From contig JANBVO010000069.1 in the NCBI GenBank assembly GCA_030052745.1, positions 1 to 64,000 on the forward strand: a stretch of 64,000 nucleotides of DNA. The letters are read 5' to 3'. The translations under genes and the position numbers were made by a program. The DNA is from Pleurostoma richardsiae (lineage: Eukaryota > Ascomycota > Sordariomycetes > Calosphaeriales > Pleurostomataceae). Shown here piece after piece: positions 11,155 through 23,190 of this stretch; position 1 is the first letter of the stretch; each line of letters opens with the position of its first letter. The notes below the pieces were generated by a model. That model saw only the letters and a program-made list of their open reading frames with translations. It was not told the DNA's origin and ran no database searches.

Positions 11155-12086
11155 CTCTCTTTGCGCGCACGAGATTCCAACGGGGAACGACGTAAGTGTA
11201 GGTGAGAGCAATGAGATGAACAACGGATGGAGATGAAGCGAAAGGGTTGAGGATTTTTGGCTATCGTAGCTACGTAAGCCTGGTGACTCACTCAGAATGC
11301 ATGCGGTTCGTCGAATAGCAGAAGGACACGTCGTGATTCACTCGCCACCGAAGTATCGCTAATTGGACGGTATTTTGTTTGTTGATAACGCGATCACCGC
11401 ATGACCCTTCCCTCAGAGCATAATGGAATATCCAAAGTCCGGCTAAGCCAGACCTTAGGATTGATCAGCTTTACGACTGTAATTCAGCGGGCTCTCGCTC
11501 TGGCTGGTACTGTAAGTGGTTGAGGGTCGGGAATGCTAACATTGAGCCCAGTCATGAAAGCCAAAGGGAGCAATAACATCAAAGACATGGATGCAGCGAG
11601 ATGAAAGTTGGGTCGCAAAGTGCGGGGTAAACTTCCAGCCCAGCCTCGTCCATCAAAGTGCCATGAAAACCACGCAAGTCTCTGTATCCATCCAAACGAG
11701 CTGTCGCGTCGCGTTGTGCAAGCATACGAGGCGAAGCGCGTGGAAACATCGTATCTGTCTGCTATGGTGGATAGGCCAAGATGCTTGTACACGTGTAAAT
11801 TCAGCAGCCGCTTACTGTAGACAGTGCTCCCGTATCGTCCCTCCTACTGTACACGTGTAGATGTTTGGCTGGCGGCCTCAGCCGGAAACAAGTTCCGACG
11901 TTATTTTTAGCAGCGCGGCCTGCGTGGGTCCTTTATGCCCCCGATAACGGGTTATCTTTACTGCGAGGCTGACCAATGTGGCTGATGGGTGCTGGTATGT
12001 GGCGGGGCATCGCGTCAAGATCAAGCATCTTTCGAAACGCGGTTATCTCCGCCTCATCCGATCCTGCCACGAGTCTCGCGCTCATC
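11155..12086. other. Divergent intergenic region
   Basis: Separates the 5' ends of the CCCH zinc-finger gene (-) and the FunK1 kinase gene (+), so it should carry both promoters. No open frame in it is convincing. The word TACACGTGTA appears twice (near 11788 and 11850), an E-box-like CACGTG palindrome that could be a regulatory site. Confidence 0.45.
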
Positions 12087-14470
12087 ATGAAAGATCAACC
12101 GTGGTCAGGGATCATCAAAGACCACCCTATTGAGAAGGCTCTTGATACTTTTCGCGCTTTGTTCAATTCAATTTGTGAAGACAAGAGCGTTTCTTGCACT
12201 CCTGACGCGCTTGGTCAGCTTGAACAAGAAGGTAGGAACGACCAATTTCGTTGCCTTGCTTCGCTGACTCCGACCCAGACCTCCAAAGCCTCACTCTTGA
12301 TCTCCTCTCAGCACTGCAACGCCTGCGGGTCTCTCGTCTGCTCCCCTCCGGTGGCCGAGACAAGAATCTCTTCGGTGATTTGTTGAAGCTCAACTCTGCC
12401 GTCAACTCGGACGACTTCGATTTCGACCGAATTAAGCCACTCCTAAATGCAGCCATCGCCGAGAAACCCGACGGCCAGATCTGGAGTGAGGTCTACAACG
12501 CTGTTACCGAATCGACTCCCCCTCCCCGACCGATAGCCTCGTCCCTCCAACAGACCCCGTGGCTCCGCAACACGAGCAGCTTCGCGAACTCGTCGGAACA
12601 CCGCAAGTACGTGGACGATGTGCTCAAGGAGGAGCTTGGCCCTATGTATGTTGGGCTCCGCGGCTTCCACGAGACATACTTCGGAGAGGTGGCCGACCTT
12701 GAGACAGCATCTGAGACGTTCTTCAAGCACTGCATGGAAGGCAGCGATCCGCTATATGATGACGGCTGGAGAGGATGGCCAAAACAAGCGAACCAGGATG
12801 ATGTGCTGAGCTGGTTTGCAGCCTTCTGCGAGGAACTGGCGGCATTTGCAGAGGACTACAAGTCGATCCCAATCCGTCATCGAAGACCACTAGCACAGCC
12901 CAATGCGCCGATTGACGGTTCTACAGCAAAACGCAAGATGGACGTCGGCTTCGTAAACGACCCTAAGGCCAGGAAAGACTCGAGATGCCACTGGTCGCAG
13001 ATTATGGTGCCGGGAGAGCTGAAGAGCAACCCGTCCGCCGACAAAGCTTCCGAGGCGTGGCTTGATCTGGGGAGGTATGCGAGAGAAGTGCTCGCTGCTC
13101 AAGACACTCGTCGGTTCGTCCTAGGCTTTACCCTCTGTGGGTCTCTCATGAGGGTGTGGGTGTTTGACCGTTTGGGAGGGATTGCGTCTGACCAATTCGA
13201 CATCAACGAGGACGGTCTGCGGTTCGTATCGACAATCCTTGGCTTTCTGTGGATGAATGACGAGCAGCTGGGATTCGACCCTACCATCGTCACGTCGGGT
13301 GGCGAACGTTACATTGAGATCCAGCGGAACGGGCTTCGAGAGCGCCTCATCATTGATCGAGTGATGAGGCGTGCCCCCTGCATCGCCGGCCGCGCAACCA
13401 CTTGCTGGAAGGCGCATCGCGAGGAAGACGCCCAAACGCCACTGGTCATCAAAGACTCCTGGCAGTACACAGAACGTGACGAAGAGGGCCAGCTGCTCTG
13501 TGAGGCGGCCGACAGAGGTGTCGTCAACGTAGCCCGATACTATTACCACGAGACGGTTCAGGTTGGTGGTACGGACGACGATATCCGAGATAATGCGCGG
13601 AGAGGCTTAGATATCGCGACCGCGGAGAACTACAGAGTCGGACGCTCGACAATGTCGCGGAGTACAAGTGCAGCTGGTACTCCGCGGAAAGGCCGTAGCT
13701 CCGCCGGCGTGAAACGGCCATCAAGCCAGACTGGCGCTGATCTTCCGCCGAGCAAGCGATCCTGTTCCGCATCTCCGGAGAAGGCGTCTAGCAGCCCTCT
13801 GCCTAACCGAGTACATCGGCGTGTCGTACTCCGTGATTTTGGGCAGCCGATCTACAAGGCGAGCTCTCGAGCAGCGCTGTTCCGTGGGCTGGAGGGTTGC
13901 GTCGAAGGACACGAGTCACTGCACAAGGTCGGTCTTCTCCACAGAGACATCTCCATCAACAATCTTATGATCAACGAGGATGGTGACAACCCCTCGTGGC
14001 CTTCCTTCTTGATCGACCTTGACCTTGCGATCAAGCAGCATCGAGAAGGTGCCTCGGGAGCAAAGGGAAAGACGGGAACCAGGGCTTTCATGGCGATCGG
14101 GGCGCTTCTCGGCGAGCAGCATTCCTTTATGCACGACTTAGAATCCTTCTTTTGGGTGCTGTTCTGGATATGTGTTCACTATGAGGGGCCAGGCCAGGGA
14201 AGAGTTGTCCGACAATTTGACCAATGGAATACTGCTGATACAGAAGAGTTAGCGAAGCTCAAGCTTGGCACGGTTTCTGATGAGGAGATTTTCCGCAAGA
14301 CCATGACGGAGTTTTTCACCCAATATTACGAACCCTTGATCCCGTGGGTGAGCAAGTTACGGAGGATAGTATTTCCAGGTGGCGGTAGGTGGAAAAGGGA
14401 AGACGTGGGCTTGTACACGTCAATGAAAAAGGTCCTTCGAGATGCCGGAAAGATGTTGTCCGAGGCATAG
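12087..14470 (+). CDS. FunK1-type fungal protein kinase
   Basis: Two exons, 12087-12231 and 12279-14470, separated by a 47-nt intron, give 778 residues, the usual length of FunK1 proteins. The N-terminal half contains the family's LLSALQRL and VPGELKSNP segments and the ARYAREVL-like stretch (GRYAREVLAAQDTRRFVLGF). The kinase core has a spacer rich in serine and basic residues before it, then LLHRDISINNLMI with the catalytic loop histidine near residue 603, LIDLDLA in place of the DFG motif, and GTRAFMAIGAL as the activation-segment end. The C-terminal HDLESFFWVLFWICVHY is the FunK1 hallmark. FunK1 genes are expanded in many fungi and often sit in variable regions; targets are not known. The frame is intact. 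The C2H2 gene follows on the same strand about 330 bases later. Confidence 0.93.
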
Positions 14471-14610
14471 GACACAGCATTGAAAGAGTTACCCTTCAGC
14501 TTACCCTGTGCTGGATGGTTATTATCCCAGCGCCTGCCGTTCCTTGCGGAGGGATTAATTGGCTCCAGTCCTTGTCCGTAATGGCTGTGAGCGAGCCACG
14601 TCAGGTTTCG

Positions 14611-14640
14611 CCCTGCATCACCCTGCATCACCCTGCATCA
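14611..14640 (+). repeat. Three tandem copies of CCCTGCATCA
   Basis: A perfect ten-base unit occurs three times in a row in the 3' flank of the FunK1 kinase gene, between it and the C2H2 zinc-finger gene. Confidence 0.9.
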
Positions 14641-14796
14641 ACAGTTATCCAGCTCTATTCAGTAGCCACCACGGATTCTATCACGTGCGTTTCCAAAACA
14701 TAGTCACATGCAACCCCGCTCGCAGCATCCATGAATGTTGCCGTTCCATCGTGAGAACCGTCAACAACACCCACTGGGTTACGTATCACTCTCCTG

Positions 14797-15414
14797 ATGG
14801 AGTATTGTGTGCCGTGCGAACGATTCTCTGATACTGATGGCGCTTTGCAACAGCACCTACGGATGTCAAGTCGGCATTCATATTGCCAGAGATGCGAACG
14901 ATCTTTTGACTCCGCCTCGGCAAAACGTCAGCACGTCCTTGCTTCATCAAGGCATCATGTCTGCCGTGACTGCCCTCATGAACCGGACTTCGTCGACGAG
15001 GAGGAGTTTGACGAGCACCTTGAGACGATCCATCACTATTGCACCACCTGTTCGCGTCCATTCCACTCGGCCGAACAGCTTACACAGCATGATGTATCCA
15101 AACATAACATGTGCCAAATATGCGGCATCTACCTCAGCTCTCCACAAGACTTGACTAGTGTTCGTGCAATGTACCTCCACGGCATAATAACAAGCTAACC
15201 CTTTCAGCACCGTCGATCACATGAGGCCAAGACTGTTGTATGCTGTGGATGTTCCAGAAAATTTGGCTCAGCCTCTGCGATGCTATTACACCTCGAGACG
15301 GGATATTGTGATTCTGGAGTAGACGACGAAACCGTCTCCTCCCTCGCTTGGAAGGCATCCGACCCAAGGCGCCGAAGAACGAAGCAAATTTTGGGATGGT
15401 CCCTCGGCTCATGA
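14797..15414 (+). CDS. C2H2-type zinc-finger protein, fungal accessory family
   Basis: Two exons, 14797-15159 and 15208-15414, give 189 residues. It starts MEYCVPCERFSDTDGALQQH and continues with repeated C-x2-C...H units: YCQRCERSFDSASAKRQH, then an acidic CRDCPHEPDFVDEEEFDEH, YCTTCSRPFHSAEQLTQH, MCQICGIYLSSPQDL and, after the splice, VVCCGCSRKFGSASAMLLHL ending in GYCDSGVD. This arrangement is that of a widespread fungal family of about 300-450 residues with a C-terminal repeat of the same units. Here the frame ends at 15414 after RRRRTKQILGWSLGS, so the protein is shorter than its relatives and may be truncated or alternatively spliced. Role unknown; nucleic-acid binding is inferred from the fingers. 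Confidence 0.75.
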
Positions 15415-16915
15415 TCCTGCACAAGCTTGCGAAGTGCCCGGAAGACAACGAGGCGTCCTTGAGAAAGCATGAGCTGTGTCTGAGCGTCACGAATAATACT
15501 GATCATATCGCCGCGGCGTGTGTCGGACATCACTTCAGAACAGCGTGCCGAGCGTTCTGCTGACCATAAACAAGCCAGTGCCCTTCGATCCGAGCCGAGG
15601 CCTGGATGCCGAGGATGGCTGTATTGAGTGGCTAAGCTGACATCGTGCTTCCGGCCGCGTCCCACCACGCTGCAGGCGCACGCGCCGATACAGGGACAGC
15701 AGCATCCCTGTCGGGATTCCGACGCGACAAGCAATGGAGGCGCGTGAATGGCATCGTCCATCATCGCACTTTGAGTCCGTCACCATGGAGCGATCCGTGG
15801 TTTGCGCCTTGGAACTGTCATGGCGTCTTGATCTAGAACGGTAATATATGGGCACCTGATGCCGATCTGAATGGTAAGTGTCTGGTTCCAGGCCCTCGAG
15901 ATCGACTTCAGGGTCAGCACCATCCCCTCGACGTCTCAGAATCAAAAGCCCGCGACTTGTCTCTGTTCTCAGCACTGACACTAGGCATCAAGGTTGAGTG
16001 AATTGGGCGGTCTGGCAATAATGGCCCTCAGTCAAGCCCAGCATCTTTTCAGCACAGCAATCCAAAGCTGCAGTGAACGTTGAGCGGGCCTCCATCTTCG
16101 ACAGCCTATCCCCAACGCGTTTAGCCAGCTTTCTCTTCTAGGTTCGTCCCTTTGATAGATCGGATCTACCGTGCAAGGTAGCAAGCTGCCGTAAACGGTG
16201 CCCCGCAGTGGTCTCGAGATCTCTGCGTTGAGAGCGAATCAGCAATCTGACCGCGGCGGGACACCCCACGCTCGAAGGCGCCTGCATGTTGGCGCATCTC
16301 TTCGCCGTCAGCATCTGGCCGAGGTGTAAGTCACCCTGCTTGCTCTCGCCCGAGGCTGACGGAAAGCTTGATATCATTGACTCGTCGCCCAGAACAGCTG
16401 TAATGCGCAGATTACCACGCGATGTGTGCGCCATCCGTAATGCGGGTGTGTGCTGTGTGAGCAGAGCCGTACTGTCGCGGTAGCCTTTGCTTGGTGTGGG
16501 CACCTTGTTTCGGCGATTGAGCAACGCCTCGGAATGGCACGCCCGACCAATTGCATGGGCACGCTGGGCTATCCCTGGTCCGTAGACGGCGCTGTGCAAG
16601 GCCAGTGCCTTGACTAACAGTGGAGCGCGGCTCGGGCAGGCTCCTTAGCAGATTTCTGCCCTCGTCGCTCTAGGAGCCGAAACTGGCTCCTGCAGGGGTG
16701 CGCTTTTCGACCCCCTCTAGGGCCCAAAATTAGGACCTTTGCCAAGCTAACGGGGCAGCTACAGGGTACAATTTAGGGACCCCTACGTCGTGACATGACG
16801 TATATATCCTCCTCTGGCATCTCCCGGACCCGTCAGTACACGCCCGTGCCAAACACGCTGGCACAACGAACCGGATATCTCGCTTCGACAACCTAGGAAT
16901 CGCTCCGTATCTAGC
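15415..16915. other. Stretch without a recognisable gene
   Basis: No convincing gene. The long minus-strand frame at 15204-15764 is antisense to the end of the C2H2 gene and has no recognisable features. Around 16680-16790 there is a passage of short C- and G-rich words resembling a transposon terminal region (CCCCCTCTAGGGCCCAAAATTAGGACC), but I found no second copy. Confidence 0.4.
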
Positions 16916-17290
16916 ATGTCTCTACTGGTTGTTACAGTCGGGGTAGGAGACGGCAACGGCGCCACTACCCGTCTCTACGTGGTATCGAGGCGAAGATCGT
17001 CGGCCACCACTCCAGGGCAGGTGGACCACAACCGATACAGAAGCACACACTGTGCCGGCCCACCCATCCCACCTTGTGCGCTACAAGCTTTCGACACTCA
17101 GGCTGTCTTGAAGAGACCGGCCACCCGACAAACGCTGTTTGCCAACGATCGCCACGGCCTGTGGCGCATCTCTGACGGATTAATACTGTACCCTATCCAC
17201 ATTGAGCCCGGGACAGATCATTTGCAATGTGGTGCTCACGAGCGAGTTTTGGATGCTGATGGGGATGTCATTATGACTGAAGGACCGTGA
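16916..17290 (+). CDS. Hypothetical small protein
   Basis: A 124-codon frame starting at an ATG. A basic N-terminal half with RRRSS and a C-terminal part with RHGLWRISDGLILYPIHIEP ends in the acidic tail VLDADGDVIMTEGP. The DxDGDVxM tail is a form I associate with uncharacterised fungal proteins. No domain is recognised and no intron is required. Real gene and chance frame are both possible. Confidence 0.4.
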   Translation: MSLLVVTVGVGDGNGATTRLYVVSRRRSSATTPGQVDHNRYRSTHCAGPPIPPCALQAFDTQAVLKRPATRQTLFANDRHGLWRISDGLILYPIHIEPGTDHLQCGAHERVLDADGDVIMTEGP

Positions 17291-18915
17291 TCGGATATGG
17301 GACTGTGCGGAACCTGATATGCAGAGTTGGTGATTCGGGGATTCTATCATTAGGCTCATGAATGAATTTCTTGCATGCTAGCTGTCTGCTGAACGCGTAG
17401 CAGTCCGTCATTGATCTGCTCCCGTACATTTAGGGGTTCTTTCCTAGGTGCATATCAGAGCCAAAAGGAGCATCCTCCGCGAACGAGCCCTGATCATTCC
17501 ATGTCGGTGGGAGCCCCGCCTTGTTGTCACAGGCATGGCTTCGGAAGTAGCCGAGCTTCAGTTTGACGGCGACAGGTTCGCCATCGTCGGAGTCTTGGCT
17601 TCTACACTGTTGTTGACGGAGTAGAGAGGACGGCTGCCGCTGACAGCCACTCGCGCCAGTCTGCTCGATCTGCATGTTGCGACGGTCCTTTTCGGTGCCT
17701 TCTCAACCCCCTATCGCTTGTATCTAGAGCAAGCGGATTTTGTCGCTCATCTCCCAGTTATGGATACTCGAGAGACCTGGCGGTCGATAAAGGGCATCCG
17801 CGGGCTCGACGACGAGAGGCATATAGGCGAGGGCATCAGCTATGTCGGTGGCATTGGCCTTGTTGCGATTCCCGCTTGCCGCCGCCTGGAGGCCGTCGGT
17901 CACCTTAGTGACGAACAAAGCCAGCAGCTCCATAGGCATCCCGTTTCCGCGCCTGCGCGAGTGTCTGGGAACTGCCTCGTGGCCACCGTCTATGCCCTCA
18001 GACCACGCCTGGTTCGGAACGGTGGTGCCTGCCTCCGTGGCGTAGTATGGCTCGAGCGCCTACGAACGAGGTCGAAGAGGATGGTCCAGCAGACGCGCGA
18101 TCGATTGAGGGTGTTACTTTTCATCGGTGGGCTGGGGTAGAGAACGTCGCGGCCGTGCGGTCAGACACGTCCATCGTTCGTTAGCTGGACCCTGAAAATG
18201 TGGTTGTTGGTGAATCTGCATGCCGGGTTGTGGGTGTTCACACCGTTGCAGTTGAATCAATGCAAGGCTGCCAGCTGCGGTGGAATGCTAAGGGACGAAA
18301 GCCAGCATTGCCAAGGCACGTCGATCGAGCGGCTGGCCAGAAAGGGAGCCTGTCGAACGAAAGGCTTCAGGTCGGTGTAATCATCGACTGAGTTTGCTCG
18401 AGGTGGTTTCGCAGCCAAATCGACGTAGGGATTGACAGGTCGAGGTCTGATCGGCCCACGACTCCGCCCTGAGGCAGAAAAGAGGAGCCATGAGGACCAA
18501 GCCACGGGACGTAACGCCACAGTAGCCTCAAGGATGGCCGAGAAACTGGTCAAGAGTGAGAACGCAGAGAGGCAGATGCAGGGATGAAGGGACATAGATA
18601 AAGTAGTAGGTAGCAGACGATGACTGGTAAATGCTAATGCTGATGCATAGCTCTTTATGTGGGCCGCAGGCAAATCCTATCTGTTGTACACCATGGATGG
18701 CCGAATATTTCCCGATATGCCGTAACACACCGCCTTTGGCACACTGGATGACGCGATCGTCCTGAACACCGCCATTATCTCTGCCGCCTCGCCCGCCCCG
18801 CCTGCTAGCACCGATGAGAACATCGTCAACCCAATGGCCATTCTTCTCCTCATTGCCACTATCAGATATCCTTCGAAGGCGTGACTAACTTTCCACGAAC
18901 CCCTGCTGGGAACGA
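17291..18915. other. Relic-like stretch, no intact gene
   Basis: Medium-length frames occur on both strands and none is clearly coding. The minus-strand frame at 17724-17939 and the plus-strand frame at 17718-18140 are antisense to each other. The composition is coding-like, so eroded genes are likely, but I cannot name them. Confidence 0.35.
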
Positions 18916-19239
18916 ATGAGCGTGGCGAGGCGTAGATTCTGCCATATCGTGAACGATTTCGAAAAGCACAGCAGCGGCGACGGCAGCGGCCCGTATAATC
19001 GCCCCGTCCCTTTTACCTATGAGTATGCCCTCTCCCAAGAGTCTCGAGATCACTTCCTGCGGGCTTTCTTCTGCTCCATGGCGCTTTCGGTAACCGGAGA
19101 AGTCATGAATTTCGGCGATAAGGACCTCGAGGAAGAACTTTGCTCGACCTTATTCGACTTTGCGGACCCGTCAATCAGCACAAATATGAACGTCTTGAGC
19201 GAATGTGTTCAGCTGCCCTACTGCAGAGAGTCGAGATGA
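18916..19239 (+). pseudogene. Possible HNH-nuclease-family relic
   Basis: A frame containing ALSQESRDHFLRAFFCSMAL followed by KDLEEELCSTLFDFAD resembles the helical segment before the HNH domain in a fungal family of HNH endonuclease-like proteins, where FADFLIDNFFLPL usually follows. Here the similarity stops after FDFAD and no H-N-H residues are found downstream. I read it as a fragment; the family assignment rests on memory of the motif. Confidence 0.25.
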
Positions 19240-19264
19240 TTGCGTGCCTGAGGCTGGCAACCCT

Positions 19265-20119
19265 CTAGCTGTCCGAACATAAGTCTTGGCTGGAGGAGCC
19301 ATCCGCTCCGACTTCCACGACTAAACGCTGATCCGACCGCCCGCACCGATCCATCCCTATCCTTCGAGACCAGCATTTTGTGGAGCGGCCAAACATCGAA
19401 GTGTGGGTTCTGGACAAGTGCGTGCAGGCTAAGTCCTGCGATACTTGTGACCCCGACGGCGTATAATCTGCCGCGGCGGCCCCTCGACGTCGGAATTTAT
19501 TAGACCACGCTGATGGCACTAGATGAGTCCGCCTTGCCCTAAAGTACGCCTACGACAACTGCCGTACGATGCGGATCCGAACCCCAACACCTTTGGGCTG
19601 AGCGCGACCGGCTGTGCGACGAGGCGAACGGGCCGGTAGCTGATGATCTCGACAACAATACCCACGACGTCCGAATTTTCACTCTGACCATCCTCAAGGC
19701 TTTCAATCAAGCTGCTCGCGTTCTTCTCGATCCTCGTCACATCGCGCAACGTGGAAGCAGCAGAAACAATGTCTGCGAGGTACTAGTCCTGGATGACCGG
19801 GTGTCACGAATTGCCATGAGCAAGCTCGTTGAGGCATAAAGCGTTGAAGTATGCGATGTCTGTGTCCAGGGACTGGCAGGTCTGCACCCAACTCTGGATA
19901 TGTGGTTCCGGGCCTGCGCGAATATGAGGGTCGGAGTCCCTGCGGACGACGTCTGCATAGTACTCGAGCGGAGTGTGCGAGGACTGGAACATGTACCAGA
20001 ATCTGATGCCATACCGAGAGATCATCGGGATACAGCGAGGAGACAGAATGGACGGGGTGAAGTGGGTGCCACTGTCGAGGATGTCGGATGAGCCGTCGAC
20101 ACGCTGGGGGCAGCCGCAT
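19265..20119 (-). pseudogene. Unidentified gene relic
   Basis: Minus-strand coding-like segments lie in more than one frame: ISRYGIRFWYMFQSSHTPLE and LDTDIAYFNALCLNELAHGN near 19800-20025, then an acidic helix-like stretch with NASSLIESLEDGQSE near 19530-19745. These look like parts of one protein broken by stops and frame changes. I do not recognise the family. Confidence 0.3.
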
Positions 20120-20871
20120 TGCTGAGAGCTGTCGTGGACGCCGAGGAGGAGGCTTTGGGTGGGAACATCAAGATACGCTGACGGGCGTCAATAATTTCGC
20201 ACAGGACGGGACTGGGTTTAAGACGACGAGGCAGAGCGAATACACCGGCTTGCGCTCAGCACAAGAGAGGAGGCGCTCGGGCCGAGCATCCACACATGCT
20301 GATGACTACCAGCAATGTCGCCGGTGTACAAGACCGGGGCATGTGCAGAACTGCTGCGCCGATGCGACGACGGGCACTCTACGCGAGGGAGAAGAAGTTG
20401 ACTAGGGGTTCCACACGCTGGCGAGTGTCAAGGATCTAGCGTCCAGGTTGCATCTCGAGGGCAAATCCGATGTGAGAGCAATTGTTGCGACGAGCAGTGC
20501 TTGCAGGGATCAGATTCATTCTGTGAGGGAAGAGGTGTCAGGTCTTCTTAACGATGAGTCGAGCTCAGCTGGGTTGGCATAGGACTGCAGGTGTACGATG
20601 ACCTCTTGAAGGGCATATCGACTCCAGTCCATTGTGGTGATGACGACCTGTACGCCCCACTTGGCTGTACTTGAAGGCATTTTGCAATCGCCTCGGCTTA
20701 CTTTGATAATGGATGCTTACGCTGAAAACGGTACTCTTAGGACTTGCCCTCGATTTCCATACGGTTGTTTTGCTTCCATATCTTATGAACTTCGGCACAG
20801 CATAAGCGCACAATTCTTAATTGCTGGCTATCACGTACTTGCTTTCCACCTCCGCTATATCCAGGTGTGAC
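20120..20871. other. No gene recognised
   Basis: Short frames only. The 3' half is the likely promoter of the 310-residue gene that starts at 20872. Confidence 0.4.
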
Positions 20872-21804
20872 ATGGAGGGTAGCATCATTGAGCAGATATG
20901 TTCGAGCTGCTGGCCTGTTCTGGAGACCATCGTCTCCCTGTTGTCGGCAACAGATGCCTCGTGCTTCCTCTCGGTCATAGGGCTCAGGTACAGGATGACG
21001 TCTAGTTTCGAGCGAAGGTATCTGGATCCGTGCAGAGATATATCTGAACACGCAGACTGGATGACGAGCATCCTATCTAAGGGCCACACTCTCTTTCTGG
21101 TTGGCGGGGATCTGACCATGCTGAAAAAGAGGATCAGGTACCCGCTCACGTACTGGAGAGAAGGGTTCGGCAGAAGGACGCTTCGACTTTGGTTGGCGGC
21201 TAAGGCCCTAGGTGTAGACCTGGAGCTTGTTTCGAGGCGAAAGATGAGGCCCGACACGCATTACGTTGCTATGCCGGACGGAACCGTGAGGTGGGGTTCC
21301 TGGACAGAAATGGTGACGGTCATGTGCGCCCATAAGCTGGAGTCATGTTGCGCTGGAGACTTGTTGATCATGAACAGCAGCGTGATTCCAGCCCCAGGGG
21401 CCCGGCCGAATTGCATGACAGGAATCCCAGATGACACAATGTGGCTCAAAAGTACGGTCCTTAACGAAAACTCGATCGAGATCGTGTGTCCCTGCCAAAG
21501 CATGGCCGAGCTTATGACACCGTGCTTCACGGCACCGTCAACGGGCGAGCAGAGGGCGAAGCCATTGCCATGGGGTTGGAGCAAGTGTACCTATCCGATC
21601 AGATACACCTGTCTAGATGACGGACCAACACTGCCGTACGTTCGCGTCCAAGACAACGGCTGGGGTTCCACGGCCGCGCTTGAGATCTTAGCACCGGGCC
21701 AAGATTCCGTCACCACCGTCGCGTTCCAGCTCGGGGAAGGGGCAGCTGCTAGCGGTGGAACCTTAATGAGCGAGCCCGAATTTGTTGTTATATTCATACG
21801 TTGA
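20872..21804 (+). CDS. Hypothetical protein, possible F-box-like N-terminus
   Basis: An uninterrupted 310-codon frame from the ATG at 20872; the frame also extends 17 codons upstream with no other ATG. The N-terminus, with WPVLETIVSLLSATDASCFL, has the spacing of an F-box-like helix pair. It is followed by FERRYLDPCRDISEHADWM and GHTLFLVGGDLTMLKKRIRY, a pattern seen in uncharacterised fungal proteins in which a short strand and an acidic pair follow the F-box-like part. The C-terminal half has many aromatic and cysteine residues and ends MSEPEFVVIFIR. The family is not named here with confidence. It is clearly more coding-like than its antisense frames. Confidence 0.6.
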   Translation: MEGSIIEQICSSCWPVLETIVSLLSATDASCFLSVIGLRYRMTSSFERRYLDPCRDISEHADWMTSILSKGHTLFLVGGDLTMLKKRIRYPLTYWREGFGRRTLRLWLAAKALGVDLELVSRRKMRPDTHYVAMPDGTVRWGSWTEMVTVMCAHKLESCCAGDLLIMNSSVIPAPGARPNCMTGIPDDTMWLKSTVLNENSIEIVCPCQSMAELMTPCFTAPSTGEQRAKPLPWGWSKCTYPIRYTCLDDGPTLPYVRVQDNGWGSTAALEILAPGQDSVTTVAFQLGEGAAASGGTLMSEPEFVVIFIR

Positions 21805-23190
21805 TGTTGCTTCGGGAGTATTGGCTTGTCTGGTAGTATACAATAACACGTCTCCAACTTCATAATCCGTCTACGGAGTGCGTAATCTACTAAGCCACGT
21901 CCTAAGATGCAAATAGAGAGGTCGAACTTCGAAAATGTCTATATTGAGTGGTTGACACAGAAACTTACGACGCGTAACGGCGGACAATGAATAGAGCCTT
22001 GATCATACGAACTATACTAGTCTTTGATAGAGGGACGACCTCCTCTGCTCACCTGGGACTGACCTAAAATATCTGGCATGTGTAAGGGCTGCTTCTAGGG
22101 TCCTATACGCTGCAGAATCAGGCTAGCTGAGCCTTCAAAGTATGGATGGTTAGACTTTCACAATTTCGTTCGACATGACAAACTTGGAGTTCCCTGACGA
22201 GAGCAAGAAGTCGTTGCTTCGCAAGCTGTAGATATCGATAAAGTGATTTCTTCCCCGTACGAAACCCCAGCCATGTTGCTAGAGATGCCGCATGAACTTG
22301 AGCCAGTAGTAGACACAAGTAAATAATAATTATGCCTCAAAAATAGCTTGCAGCCATGCAGATGGTCAATGGTTGTAAACACAGGTCTTCTGACAAGCGA
22401 GCCAATAGTAGTTCAATATCCTACACTCAGTCTAAACGCTGTGACCTTCTAAGTCGGCCTTGGTTTTCTCAGCTTGTCGCACTCCTCTACACATTACAGT
22501 ACGGAACGACGAAGACAGCATGTTTGTCTGGAGAAGATACAGTACTGTAGGGATCTCTCAATTGCCCGCTTGTACTACTATATGATGGATACAGTGAAGA
22601 TTGGCATCTCGCAGTCAGTCCTGGCATCATTTCGTATCAGATCTTGACGAATCACCGAAGCGGTACAATTCAGCCTCGGTGTAAGTACTGTACAATAGCA
22701 TGGCCCTAGAGACAACGCGCAGCATTGCCTCATGTATACAGTACAGTACACCTAGCAATGCGACATTTCGGCGAGCTCAAGGGTTCGGTCCACAACTTTC
22801 TGATACGGATCGGGTTGATGCAGTCACACTTTGTCAGCGATGACAGCAGGATATGGAGGCGTGGCCGAATGCCTTGGGGATGTGTTCTGACAGCTCAGCT
22901 CATCGTTGTCACCGAATTAGGTGTGCAGGGAATGGAGAGAAGTCGTAGAAAGTTGTCCGTATTTGTGAACATAAGCAGGCGGACCCGCAGGAACTGCAGG
23001 AGTGATATGACGGCGTCGAGATGTAGAATATCTATAGTTCATGACCATAAGGACCTCAAGTCGGAGATTCACATGTACCTTTCCCAGCCGCCATCTTACA
23101 CTTTGAAATTCGTCGATCCCAGCGGCTGTCGTACAGTACTGTACAATAGTATTCTAAGAGCTCATTAGGAACAGAACTTGTAGCCGGACG
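21805..23190. other. AT-richer stretch with TACAGTACTGTA-type words
   Basis: No recognised gene. The palindromic words TACAGTACTGTA or GTACTGTACAATAG recur near 22540, 22690, 22740 and 23133; the same word family appears elsewhere in the window (33000, 42840, 50400). The frame at 22725-23168 is not supported by any motif. Confidence 0.4.

Noticed and set aside
12251-12278. Non-ATG start for the FunK1 kinase
   Set aside because: An upstream exon beginning with ATG at 12087 splices in frame and gives a typical N-terminus.
15204-15764. Long minus-strand frame opposite the C2H2 gene end
   Set aside because: It is antisense to a better supported gene and shows no motif or splice logic.
20817-21257. 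Minus-strand frame of 146 codons
   Set aside because: Antisense to the 310-residue plus-strand gene, with no features of its own.
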